Source: an uncultured bacterium (GTDB lineage: Bacteria > Patescibacteriota > Saccharimonadia > Saccharimonadales > Saccharimonadaceae). From it: a DNA stretch of 64,000 nucleotides. Below the pieces are notes generated by a model that was not told the DNA's origin, searched no databases, and worked only from the letters and a program-made list of their open reading frames with translations. This document shows, in pieces, positions 1-7,597 of this stretch. Each line of letters begins with the position of its first letter. Positions within the stretch are counted from its first letter, which is position 1. Location: the NCBI GenBank assembly GCA_903832635.1, contig CAILCF010000005.1, positions 62,001 through 126,000 on the forward strand, given 5' to 3'. A program made the translations under genes and the position numbers.

Positions 1-466
1 GCTCTTTGATTTTATCTTTATCGTATGTTTCTTTAGTCACAATTAATGTATCTGGTTTAATATTTCGAATTAGTTCCCAGTGTGGGTCTTCGGGTTGTTT
101 TAAGGTAATAATGTCAACCGACCTTAGGTGTGCAAGCATATTTACACGTTCAGACTCTGGAACAACGGGTCTGTCAGGTCCTTTGCGTTGTCGGACTTTT
201 GTATCGCTATCGACTCCGACAATTAATACATCACCATATGATTTAGCTACTTCAAGATACTTTGCATGTCCTACATGGAGTAGGTCGAAGGTACCTGAAG
301 TAAGAACTATTCGTTGTTGTAAAGTTCTGAGCGCCTCGACATATTCACCTAATTTTTCGTGATTTTCAACAAATCGAGCCTCAGGACTTGATCCATTACC
401 TAGAACTCCACGTTCAGATAGTCTATGATGTATTCCCACCTCTGATTCGTCGTTATGTTCAGACAT
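1..466 (-). CDS. RfaE/HldE-like nucleotidyltransferase, 3' part cut off by window edge
   Basis: The frame opens at an ATG at 466 and is still open at base 1, so only about 155 residues are visible. After a hydrophilic stretch of about 52 residues it shows TSGTFDLLHVGHAKYLEV, the HxGH signature of the nucleotidyltransferase superfamily, followed by GPDRPVVPESERVNML. That spacing resembles the cytidylyl/adenylyltransferase half of RfaE/HldE, which activates a sugar phosphate with a nucleotide. It lies 22 bp downstream of rplA on the same strand and may be read from the same transcript. The substrate cannot be deduced. The N-terminal extension before the catalytic domain is unusual, and the C-terminus is not visible. 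Confidence 0.8.
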   Translation of the reverse strand, partial: MSEHNDESEVGIHHRLSERGVLGNGSSPEARFVENHEKLGEYVEALRTLQQRIVLTSGTFDLLHVGHAKYLEVAKSYGDVLIVGVDSDTKVRQRKGPDRPVVPESERVNMLAHLRSVDIITLKQPEDPHWELIRNIKPDTLIVTKETYDKDKIKE

Positions 467-488
467 ATCAACTCCAGATATTAATTGT

Positions 489-1520
489 TTAGTTTACGTT
501 GTTCTCAATCTTTATCCCAGGGCCTTGGGTGGCACTGATTGAAGTGGTTTTAACGTATGTACCTTTCAAACCGGTTGGTTTTTGGGACTTTAGACTGTCA
601 AAGAATGCATTAGCATTTTCCTCGAGTTTCTTAGCTCCAAATGAGACTTTACCGATACTTAGGTGGATTATTCCTTGCTTGTCAACTCGATATTCGACTT
701 TTCCTGCTTTTGCTTCAGTCACGGCCTTGGCAACATTGGACGCTACAGAACCGCTTTTTGGATTTGGCATCAAACCGCGTGGACCAAGTAGTCGGGCATA
801 TTTACCAAGTTTTGGCATATATTGTGGTGTTGCAACCAAAATATCAAAATCAATCTCTTCTTTATCAAGTTTTTGTAAAAAGTCCTCATCACCAACAATA
901 TCGGCACCTGCCTTTTTGGCTGCTGCATGTTCCGTTTCCGGAGCAAATACAGCTACGCGAACTGTCTTGCCTGTTCCATTTGGCAGACTTACGGTAGCAC
1001 GAATATTTTGATCAGCTTGACGGGGATCTACTCCTAACCGAACATGTATTTCCAGGCTTGCATCAAATTTACTCGGATTAGTCTTTACTGCGATTTCTAA
1101 TGCCTCGTACAGCGGATATATGACTGATTTATCGACAAATTCTGCAGCACTTTGGTACTTTTTACCACGACGTTCAATCAATGGTCGCGTAACAGGTTTT
1201 GGACCCTTTTTTATATGAGATGAGGTTTCAGAAGTATGTGGTGCGGATTCACCCTTTTCTTTACGCTCTTCTTTGGCAATTTTTTCTTCAACTTCTTTAA
1301 TTGCCTTTTCGCTACGCTTGCCGGCTTTGGCCAGTTTAGCGTCAGCATCAGGAGTTTCGGCTTTGACCGCAGTTTCCTTTTCGATTTTGGCAACCTTTTC
1401 GGGTTTTAGTTTCGCTTCAGCTGATTTAATTGCAGTCTCAATTTCAGCGATTGTGTTTTTACTAGTTACATCTAATTTAAGCTTTTTCGCTTTTTCTAAA
1501 AGCTCAGGTTTTTTTGCCAT
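489..1520 (-). CDS. rplA: 50S ribosomal protein L1 with long N-terminal extension
   Basis: L1 forms the mobile stalk of the large subunit at the tRNA exit site and often represses its own mRNA. The L1 core runs from about residue 115 to the end and carries the signature LLGPRGLMPNPKSGSV. At 343 residues it is about 110 longer than usual. The extra N-terminus starts with a short helical segment (PELLEKAKKLKLDV) that resembles a SAP/LEM/Rho-N type nucleic-acid-binding fold. A Lys/Glu/Ala-rich, probably disordered linker follows. The start at 1520 is the first in frame, with AAAGG about 11 nt upstream. Presence of L1 argues against the Parcubacteria lineages that lack it. Confidence 0.96.
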   Translation of the reverse strand: MAKKPELLEKAKKLKLDVTSKNTIAEIETAIKSAEAKLKPEKVAKIEKETAVKAETPDADAKLAKAGKRSEKAIKEVEEKIAKEERKEKGESAPHTSETSSHIKKGPKPVTRPLIERRGKKYQSAAEFVDKSVIYPLYEALEIAVKTNPSKFDASLEIHVRLGVDPRQADQNIRATVSLPNGTGKTVRVAVFAPETEHAAAKKAGADIVGDEDFLQKLDKEEIDFDILVATPQYMPKLGKYARLLGPRGLMPNPKSGSVASNVAKAVTEAKAGKVEYRVDKQGIIHLSIGKVSFGAKKLEENANAFFDSLKSQKPTGLKGTYVKTTSISATQGPGIKIENNVN

Positions 1521-1584
1521 TTAGATTAATAATCCTTTCTGTGGTAATATCGATGCTTCAAACATCTCCCAACATTGATTTAAT

Positions 1585-1600
1585 TAACAAAATTATAACA
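1585..1600 (-). promoter_or_regulatory. Extended -10 promoter and leader upstream of rplA
   Basis: On the minus strand TGT-TATAAT (1592-1600) is an extended -10 element located between rplK and rplA, with no good -35 box. A start near 1585 would leave a leader of about 65 nt. That leader contains GATG-TTTGAAG-CATC, a small hairpin, next to TTGGGAG and ACCACAG. It could hold an L1 autoregulatory site, but I have no structural proof. Confidence 0.35.
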
Positions 1601-1617
1601 GATACGTGGTAAAAAAG

Positions 1618-2043
1618 CTAGCCTTCGACTTCAACACCCATCGAGCGAGCTGTGCCGGCAATAACTTTAATTCGGCCTTCTTCGTCAATTGCATTTAATT
1701 GATCTTTTTTAACCTCGGCAATTTCAGCTAGTTGTGCGCGAGTAATTTTGCCCACTTTTTCGCTATGTGGTTTACCGCTACCCTTTTTAAGGCCGGTTTT
1801 TTCCAGGATTAAATCGTCAACCGGTTGTCCTAATGATTTCCATGTAAATGTTCTATCTTCGTAAACTTGAAGGTGTACAATAACATCCTTGCCCATAAGG
1901 CTTTTTGTGGCTTCGTTAAACGGATTAATAAAATCCATCATATTAAGACCCCATTGGCCCAATGTCGAGCCTACCGGAGGGCCAGCCGTTGCACGACCAG
2001 CAGGGATACGTAATTTAAGATTTCCAATAACTTTTTTTGCCAT
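1618..2043 (-). CDS. rplK: 50S ribosomal protein L11
   Basis: L11 lies at the base of the L7/L12 stalk and contacts the GTPase-associated region of 23S rRNA. The 141-residue protein has the N-terminal GPPVGSTLGQWGLNMMDF motif and the C-terminal rRNA-binding domain ending GTARSMGVEVEG, which is normal length. A longer frame reaches 2088, but those residues overlap the end of nusG and are not part of the family. The methionine of MAKKVIGNLKL at 2043 is the expected start and lies 10 bp after the nusG stop. It belongs to the secE-nusG-rplK-rplA unit. Confidence 0.96.
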   Translation of the reverse strand: MAKKVIGNLKLRIPAGRATAGPPVGSTLGQWGLNMMDFINPFNEATKSLMGKDVIVHLQVYEDRTFTWKSLGQPVDDLILEKTGLKKGSGKPHSEKVGKITRAQLAEIAEVKKDQLNAIDEEGRIKVIAGTARSMGVEVEG

Positions 2044-2053
2044 AACTGGGGTA

Positions 2054-2599
2054 TTATACCTTACGTACCTGTAAAGCGTCAAGCTCAACCGAAGTGTCGC
2101 GACCGAACATACTGACCATTACTTTTACTTTGCCCTTTTGGGTGTCAATCTCGGCAATTGAACCGTCAAAGCCCTTGAATGGGCCGTCAGTGATGCTAAT
2201 AACTTCACCAAGTTCGAAATCAATATTATGTTTGGGGTCTTCGACACCCATTCGTCGCTTGATTTTAACAATTTCAGGTTCAGAAACCGGTGTTGGTTCG
2301 GTACCGGTGCCAACGAATCCTGTAACGCCAGGAGTGTTGCGAATAATGTACCAAGTTTCGTCAGTAAGTTTCATTTCTACCAAGGCATAACCTTGGAAAA
2401 TTCGTTTTTCAACAACTTTTCGTTTGCCGTTTTTAATCTCGATTTGCTTTTCCTTTGGTACCATAACGTCAAATATTTTATCAGCCATATCAACAGCGTT
2501 AATGCGCTGTCTAATACTGTCGGCAACCTTTTCTTCGTATCCACTATATGTGTGAATTGCGTACCATTGTCGTGATGAATCGTATCGATTTTTTGCCAT
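2054..2599 (-). CDS. nusG: Transcription elongation/antitermination factor NusG
   Basis: NusG binds the RNA polymerase clamp, aids elongation, and links transcription to translation through its KOW domain. The 181-residue protein has an NGN domain (about 10-105, with WYAIHTYSGYE and RIFQGYALVEM). A KOW domain follows (about 125-178, GEVISITDGPFKGFDG). It sits between secE and rplK in the conserved order, with AAAGGAAATT just before the ATG. Confidence 0.96.
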   Translation of the reverse strand: MAKNRYDSSRQWYAIHTYSGYEEKVADSIRQRINAVDMADKIFDVMVPKEKQIEIKNGKRKVVEKRIFQGYALVEMKLTDETWYIIRNTPGVTGFVGTGTEPTPVSEPEIVKIKRRMGVEDPKHNIDFELGEVISITDGPFKGFDGSIAEIDTQKGKVKVMVSMFGRDTSVELDALQVRKV

Positions 2600-2607
2600 A
2601 ATTTCCT

Positions 2608-2877
2608 TTATTTAATAATTAGTTTAAATAATGTACTGAAAACCCAATCCAAAGAAACGATAATTGCAACAAAAAGTCCAGTGAATATTAAAACTGCAGC
2701 TGTCATTCCCCAGGTAGCCCTACGATTCGGCCATCTTACAAGTCGAAGTTCTTGAAACGAACCTTTAAAGTAGCGACCTATTACAAAAAAAGGCGCCAAA
2801 AGAGGATTGTTTTTCTTTTTTGGTTGTACAACTTTTGTTACTGAAGTTTTCTGCACAATTTTCTTTTTTGTTGGCAC
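2608..2877 (-). CDS. secE: Preprotein translocase subunit SecE
   Basis: SecE is the small clamp subunit of the SecYEG channel in the inner membrane. The 89-residue protein has a Lys-rich cytosolic N-terminus, the conserved amphipathic segment (SFQELRLVRWPNRRATW), and one C-terminal transmembrane helix, the single-helix form. The start is GTG at 2877, supported by AAGGAG eight nucleotides upstream. It is first in the secE-nusG-rplK-rplA unit; its partner secY is at 46269-47684 in this window. Confidence 0.94.
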   Translation of the reverse strand: MPTKKKIVQKTSVTKVVQPKKKNNPLLAPFFVIGRYFKGSFQELRLVRWPNRRATWGMTAAVLIFTGLFVAIIVSLDWVFSTLFKLIIK

Positions 2878-2928
2878 TTTGATAACTCCTTAACCCACCG
2901 GGCAAATAAAATAGCCTGCTTAGCAGAC

Positions 2929-2968
2929 TGTCAACTAATAATATAGATTAAGTTCACTGATAAGTCAA
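2929..2968 (-). promoter_or_regulatory. Promoter of the secE-nusG-rplK-rplA operon
   Basis: Minus strand: TTGACT (2963-2968), a 17-nt spacer, then TATATT (2940-2945), close to the sigma-70 consensus. The start would fall near 2932 and give a 55-nt leader ending in a good Shine-Dalgarno. A second TTGACA at 2929-2934, with a poorer TTTTAT at 2906-2911, may be a tandem promoter. Confidence 0.75.
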
Positions 2969-2975
2969 TATACGA

Positions 2976-4607
2976 TTATTGTTTCTTAGCCGGTAAGGAG
3001 ATGCTAAAGGTAGAACCAAAATTTAATCGACTTTTTAGGATAATTTTTGTTCCAATTTTATGAGCAAGTTTTTGCGCTACATAAAGTCCTAGTCCGGTTC
3101 CGCTGCTTTCGCGAGTTCGGTAATCCTCGCTGCGATAAAATTTTCCAAATACTTTTTGTTGATCAGACTTACTGATTCCTATCCCGGAATCTTTGATAGC
3201 TAAGTTAATAACATCGTTTTTTTGCTTTACAATTATTGTTACACTTCCCTTTTTTGTATATTTTATTGCATTTGTAATTAAGTTTTGTAACAATTCTTCC
3301 AAATATAATCTACTTTCGAAAACATGGTCGATTTTTGCTGACAAATCCAGATTAAGATGAATATTTTTTTGCTTTGCCTCATCGGAATATTTCTTGTGCA
3401 ATTCATGAGCAAGTTCCTTTATATCAATTTCTTCAGCACTGGCCGATACACCGCGTTCAGCTCGTGATAAAGTGCTTAGATCGTTCACCATGCTGGCCAA
3501 AAATTGAATTTGTTCGTGTGCGACACCGACTGCGTCTGTCATCATTTTTTTGGTCGCGTCCGGATGTTTCATCATTACTTGAACATTTGAAATTGTGCCT
3601 TCAGCTATAGTAATTGGAGTCCTTAGTTCATGACTTATAACACTGATAAATTCATCACGTTCTTCTTCTAGGCTTTTGGCTTTGGTAATATCGCGCATAA
3701 TTATGATATATCCATCATGTGTTTCAGATTTTTTCGAGCGACTATAACTACTGCGTATCGGTGAAAAAGTAATTTCCAGGCGCATCTTGTCATCGGAATC
3801 AAATGCGTAATTTAAATCATCACGTTTTACGACAGTTTTGGCGGTTTTTAGTTCCTTAAAAATACTTATATCTTTTCCTTCCTGATCAGTCAAAGGAAGA
3901 ATTTCGTCAAGATGTTTACCGTTCAGACTGACATTTGTATCAAGTAAATTCAAACTAGCAGCATTATATACGCGAATTATACCGTCGGTATCCGTGCTTA
4001 ATACCGCATCAGCCAAGTTATTGACAATAGTTGTTACTCTATCACGTTGCAAAGATTCTTGGGCTTTACTTTCTAATAATTCTGCTTTGTTAATTTCTTG
4101 ATACCTGGAAACTGCGACAAATACAAAACCAGTTATAGTAACAGCAAGTAGTACAATCAAGTAGTAGATTGGGCTCAATCCATAAATTCTATTCCACAAC
4201 AGTGCACTTGACCATACGACAAAAGTAAAAGTCAAAATATTTAAATAGAAACCAATACGTCTGAAATAAATAAACGATGCAACCGTGAGTATAAGCCAAC
4301 AAACGGTAATAGGTGAAAAGATCCCACTGATAAATACTAAATACGAACCGGCAAGCAAGTGGTATGCAATTAATCTGAGAGCAGAATCAAGTTTTGATTG
4401 ACTAGGAAATAAATACTGTAATCCACCTAAAAATAACCACAAAAATGAAAAAACCAAGAATCCAAAATCATCAACCGGATGAGAACTGTATATTACTCCG
4501 GACTGAATTAAAATCCCGTAAATAACTATTAGCGACGGAATCAACAACCCAGCATAGCTGATTATTTTAGCCGAACGAGGTTTATTATTTTTGCCACCCC
4601 CATACAT
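2976..4607 (-). CDS. Membrane sensor histidine kinase with PAS domain
   Basis: An autophosphorylating sensor kinase of a two-component system. Six predicted membrane helices occupy about residues 15-170, followed by a PAS-like segment. Next is HisKA with the H-box VISHELRTP, then HATPase_c with the N-box LITNAIKYT, G1 DSGIGIS, F-box KVFGKFYR and G2 GTGLGLYVA. All catalytic motifs look intact. No response regulator is nearby, so it is an orphan kinase. A GTG at 4625 extends the frame by six codons, but a TATAAT box at 4617-4622 would place the transcript start after it, so I prefer the ATG at 4607. The signal sensed is unknown. Confidence 0.9.
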   Translation of the reverse strand: MYGGGKNNKPRSAKIISYAGLLIPSLIVIYGILIQSGVIYSSHPVDDFGFLVFSFLWLFLGGLQYLFPSQSKLDSALRLIAYHLLAGSYLVFISGIFSPITVCWLILTVASFIYFRRIGFYLNILTFTFVVWSSALLWNRIYGLSPIYYLIVLLAVTITGFVFVAVSRYQEINKAELLESKAQESLQRDRVTTIVNNLADAVLSTDTDGIIRVYNAASLNLLDTNVSLNGKHLDEILPLTDQEGKDISIFKELKTAKTVVKRDDLNYAFDSDDKMRLEITFSPIRSSYSRSKKSETHDGYIIIMRDITKAKSLEEERDEFISVISHELRTPITIAEGTISNVQVMMKHPDATKKMMTDAVGVAHEQIQFLASMVNDLSTLSRAERGVSASAEEIDIKELAHELHKKYSDEAKQKNIHLNLDLSAKIDHVFESRLYLEELLQNLITNAIKYTKKGSVTIIVKQKNDVINLAIKDSGIGISKSDQQKVFGKFYRSEDYRTRESSGTGLGLYVAQKLAHKIGTKIILKSRLNFGSTFSISLPAKKQ

Positions 4608-4640
4608 CTTGTGCTTATTATACACGGCACATCGATATTT

Positions 4641-5336
4641 TTATATAGAAGGCGTGTGCTGTTTTAATTCTCGACGATGTATCTTGTAATCCGGGTCTGC
4701 TGATTCAACTAATAACCAAAATTCCTTACTATGATTCATGTGTCGACAATGCGCTAATTCATGGATGATTATGTAATCAATTAAATCAAAAGGCAATTTC
4801 ATAAGAGCAATATTCAAGCTAACTGTCCCGTTACTGCTATAACTTCCCCATCTGCCACTAGCATGTGAAAAACGTACTTTTTCATAGCTTAGTCCAAATT
4901 TATTCGACAGATATGATAAACGATTAGGAAGATAGCTTTTTGCTTCAATTCTAAGAGCTGTGATTATTGAATCGCGTATTTTTCGGTTGATGTCTGGGTT
5001 ATTAACAAATTTTCCTTCGGGTAATTTTACAATAATTTCCAATTTATGACGTATGACACTGAACTTTCCATCAATTGAGTCCTGAATAACCAAAACATGA
5101 CTTTTACCTACCCTAAGTCCATTGGTGTATTCATAAACAGGTTTTGATTGAGCCAATAGTGCGCGTAGTTCATCCCTAGAGTTTTTTAGTAAGTGTTTTA
5201 CTAAAAACATTGGAGCACGCATCGGCAAAGATGCCCTTAGCGTTCCATCTGGCGCAACCCGAACTCTTATTTGAGTAGCAGCTGCGCTTCGGCGTACTAT
5301 TATTTTGCCAAATTCCTTGTCTTGGATTACAGGCAT
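4641..5336 (-). CDS. YgjP/DUF45-family metallopeptidase-like protein
   Basis: 231 residues with the zinc motif HELAH in IIIHELAHCRHMNHSKEFW near residue 190. This is the WLM/DUF45 arrangement (HExxH, then NHSxxFW) seen in YgjP-like predicted metal-dependent hydrolases. The N-terminal half is the usual beta-rich DUF45 region. It lies 12 bp after the small kinase gene and about 30 bp before the sensor kinase, all leftward, so the three may share a transcript. The substrate of the family is not established. Confidence 0.85.
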   Translation of the reverse strand: MPVIQDKEFGKIIVRRSAAATQIRVRVAPDGTLRASLPMRAPMFLVKHLLKNSRDELRALLAQSKPVYEYTNGLRVGKSHVLVIQDSIDGKFSVIRHKLEIIVKLPEGKFVNNPDINRKIRDSIITALRIEAKSYLPNRLSYLSNKFGLSYEKVRFSHASGRWGSYSSNGTVSLNIALMKLPFDLIDYIIIHELAHCRHMNHSKEFWLLVESADPDYKIHRRELKQHTPSI

Positions 5337-5348
5337 AATAGATCTTTC

Positions 5349-5942
5349 TTATCGAATCAAAAAATTTCGGCTTTTTGGTGTTCTAATCATTGTTTTTGGT
5401 TCACCAACATCGCTACGTGGTTGGATTAAATGCTTTAGAACTATCTTTAGCTGGCTGGCGTATGTATGTTTGCCACTGATAACAACAAATTTTTCATTTT
5501 TATTTGGAGGATTAAACTTTTTGAGTTTTGCAGTAAATTCGTCTGGGGTAATTGCTGGTTTTTCCAAGCTGGCTTTTGTGGCTCGTTTTTGTGATGTAAA
5601 AGTCTCGGTCTGAACCCATATAAATAAAGGTTCATAACCGGCTGTACGAGCACCTTTTGCAATTTCAAAACGGTCTTTAGCGAGGCTGGTTTCACCTTCA
5701 AAAATAACAGTCTTTTTGGTTTTCAAAAATTCCGAAAGTACATAATTTGACACTTTTCGAATAATTTCATCTTCATCGGTGCTAAAGGAAGGATTTGAAA
5801 AGATTTCTTTTCGCATAATATCATAACTAACAATTGGAGCTTTGAATGTTTCGGCGAAATGTTCTGCAAAAAAGCTTTTTCCTGAACTTGGTATCCCGAC
5901 CATAATAATCAAATGTGGTTTTACGGTTTCAGACGGTTTCAT
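5349..5942 (-). CDS. P-loop kinase (AAA/zeta-toxin-like ATP-binding protein)
   Basis: 197 residues opening with a beta strand and the Walker A motif GIPSSGKS. A predicted-kinase pattern follows (SYDIMRKEIF, then KTVIFEGETS as a Walker-B-like strand). The family includes small polynucleotide, chloramphenicol-type and zeta-toxin-like kinases; the acceptor cannot be told. No antitoxin-like partner is adjacent. TATACT (5950-5955) ends seven nucleotides before the ATG, which predicts a leaderless mRNA. Confidence 0.75.
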   Translation of the reverse strand: MKPSETVKPHLIIMVGIPSSGKSFFAEHFAETFKAPIVSYDIMRKEIFSNPSFSTDEDEIIRKVSNYVLSEFLKTKKTVIFEGETSLAKDRFEIAKGARTAGYEPLFIWVQTETFTSQKRATKASLEKPAITPDEFTAKLKKFNPPNKNEKFVVISGKHTYASQLKIVLKHLIQPRSDVGEPKTMIRTPKSRNFLIR

Positions 5943-6052
5943 ATATGACAGTATATCAAATGTGTGGCGAAATAAGTATATGCAAGCCCTATTATTTTAC
6001 ATATTCATATAGTATGCTATCAGTATAAACATAAGCATGTCTAAAGTTCGAA

Positions 6053-7435
6053 ATGACTAAAAAACAAAGTAAATTAGTAAAGTTCTCCCACAAATTTTCA
6101 AGGGCTGAAAGACACGCGAAAAAAAATATAAAAAAAAGAATGCGATTATACAAGCATTTTGGTAGGTTTTTAAATATCCTTGGTCCTGGCATTGTTACAG
6201 GTGCTGCAGATGACGATTGTTCCGGTATAGCAACGTATTCACAGGCGGGGGCAGGCTATGGTTATGGATTCCTTTGGACATTTCCAGTCATGTTGCCATT
6301 GATGACGGCAGTACAAGAATCATGTGCACGTATTGGGGCTGTCACAGGTAAAGGTTTGGCTGCAATTATTAAAAATAATTATAGTAAAAAACTACTTTAC
6401 ATGTCAGTTGTACTGGTATTTGTAGCAAACGCAGTAAATATTGGGGCTGATTTGGGTGCGATGGCTGCTACTACCAGATTGTTCGTACCTATCCCCTATT
6501 CCTTATTAGCTGTCTTTTATTCGATCTTGATAATTTTAATGATGGTTTTTGTTAGTTACAGAAAATATGTAAAGATATTAAAATGGCTAGCTTTGGCACT
6601 ACTGGCATATCCGATTACAGCGTTTTTGGTTGGACTCGACTGGCCGGAACTGATTCACAATACATTTTTTGTAATTCCGACAATAAATGCTGACACAATT
6701 TATATCTTGGTCGGTATCTTGGGTACTACAATCTCCCCCTATTGTTTCTTTTGGGATACTTCAGAAACCGTCGAAGAAGAAATTTCACATCATAGATTAG
6801 GCATAAATGGACAAGATCCAAAACTAAGCAAACGATTTTTAAAAGATGTTCGTCTTGATAACATCTTTGGAATGAGCTTTTCAACGATTATTGCCTGGTT
6901 TATTGTTGTAGTCTGTGCGTCAGTATTATTTAAAAACGGTATTCATAATATAGGTACTGCGGCGGATGCAGCCAAAGCTTTGGAACCTTTAGTCAAAGGA
7001 TTCCCATACGCCGGAACATTAGCGAAAGTAATATTTTCGGTAGGAATTTTGGGTATTGGACTTTTGGCAATCCCTACTCTTGCTGGGTCATCTGCATATG
7101 CAATTTCTGAAACTCTTGGCTGGAAAGAAGGCTTATACAGGAAATTTAGCAAAGCTATAGGTTTTTATGCTGTAATTATTATTGCGACATTAATTGGGCT
7201 TGCGATTAATTTCTTTGGAATCGATCCGATTCAGGCGTTGATATTTACAGCTGTATTTAATGGAATTGCTGCCGTACCACTGATTTGGATGATTGCCAGG
7301 ATTGGAAACGATTCAAATATTATGGGTGAACACAAAAACGGTAAACTAGCAAATATTTTCGTTCGGATTACATTTGTTGTTATGGGAATGGCTGTGTTAG
7401 CACTATTTTATTTCTTGTTTACAGGTAAACTTTAA
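6053..7435 (+). CDS. NRAMP-like divalent metal transporter
   Basis: A 460-residue membrane protein with about eleven hydrophobic helices. The first helix carries GPGIVTGAADDDCSGIATY, the NRAMP position that coordinates the metal (DPGN in classical MntH). Here it reads DDCSG, where related bacterial proteins I know of have DDPSG. The helix-6 MPHN motif of Mn/Fe transporters is not present, so substrate preference is open. TATAAA at 6024-6029 is seven nucleotides before an ATG at 6037 that opens a 7-codon ORF overlapping this start (see finding). Likely imports a divalent cation across the inner membrane. Confidence 0.85.
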   Translation: MTKKQSKLVKFSHKFSRAERHAKKNIKKRMRLYKHFGRFLNILGPGIVTGAADDDCSGIATYSQAGAGYGYGFLWTFPVMLPLMTAVQESCARIGAVTGKGLAAIIKNNYSKKLLYMSVVLVFVANAVNIGADLGAMAATTRLFVPIPYSLLAVFYSILIILMMVFVSYRKYVKILKWLALALLAYPITAFLVGLDWPELIHNTFFVIPTINADTIYILVGILGTTISPYCFFWDTSETVEEEISHHRLGINGQDPKLSKRFLKDVRLDNIFGMSFSTIIAWFIVVVCASVLFKNGIHNIGTAADAAKALEPLVKGFPYAGTLAKVIFSVGILGIGLLAIPTLAGSSAYAISETLGWKEGLYRKFSKAIGFYAVIIIATLIGLAINFFGIDPIQALIFTAVFNGIAAVPLIWMIARIGNDSNIMGEHKNGKLANIFVRITFVVMGMAVLALFYFLFTGKL

Positions 7436-7460
7436 CCTGATAATTAACTTATGTTATAAC

Positions 7461-7489
7461 TTTACACATCAAAAATATTGTGGTATATT
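7461..7489 (+). promoter_or_regulatory. Promoter of the diguanylate cyclase gene
   Basis: TTTACA (7461-7466), a 17-nt spacer, then TATATT (7484-7489). The start would be near 7496, giving a leader of about 100 nt. Confidence 0.65.
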
Positions 7490-7506
7490 ATTGTAAAACG
7501 ATACGG

Positions 7507-7580
7507 TGTTATATGTACTTGGTCGCTTGTATAACACATAGTTAATAGCGAAACCGATGTATCTTACAAGGCAATCGGTT
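7507..7580 (+). promoter_or_regulatory. Two stem-loops in the leader of the diguanylate cyclase mRNA
   Basis: TGTTATA (7507-7513) pairs with TATAACA (7530-7536) across a 16-nt loop, and AACCGAT (7552-7558) pairs with ATCGGTT (7574-7580) across a 15-nt loop. Both arms are perfect 7-bp matches and lie between the promoter and the start codon. It does not match the c-di-GMP-I riboswitch sequence I know; function unknown. Confidence 0.45.
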
Positions 7581-7597
7581 CCAGATAGGATAAAACA

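Noticed and set aside
7496-7597. c-di-GMP riboswitch upstream of the cyclase
   Set aside because: The stem-loops do not carry the conserved sequence or GNRA loop and receptor of the class I riboswitch, and I see no class II core.
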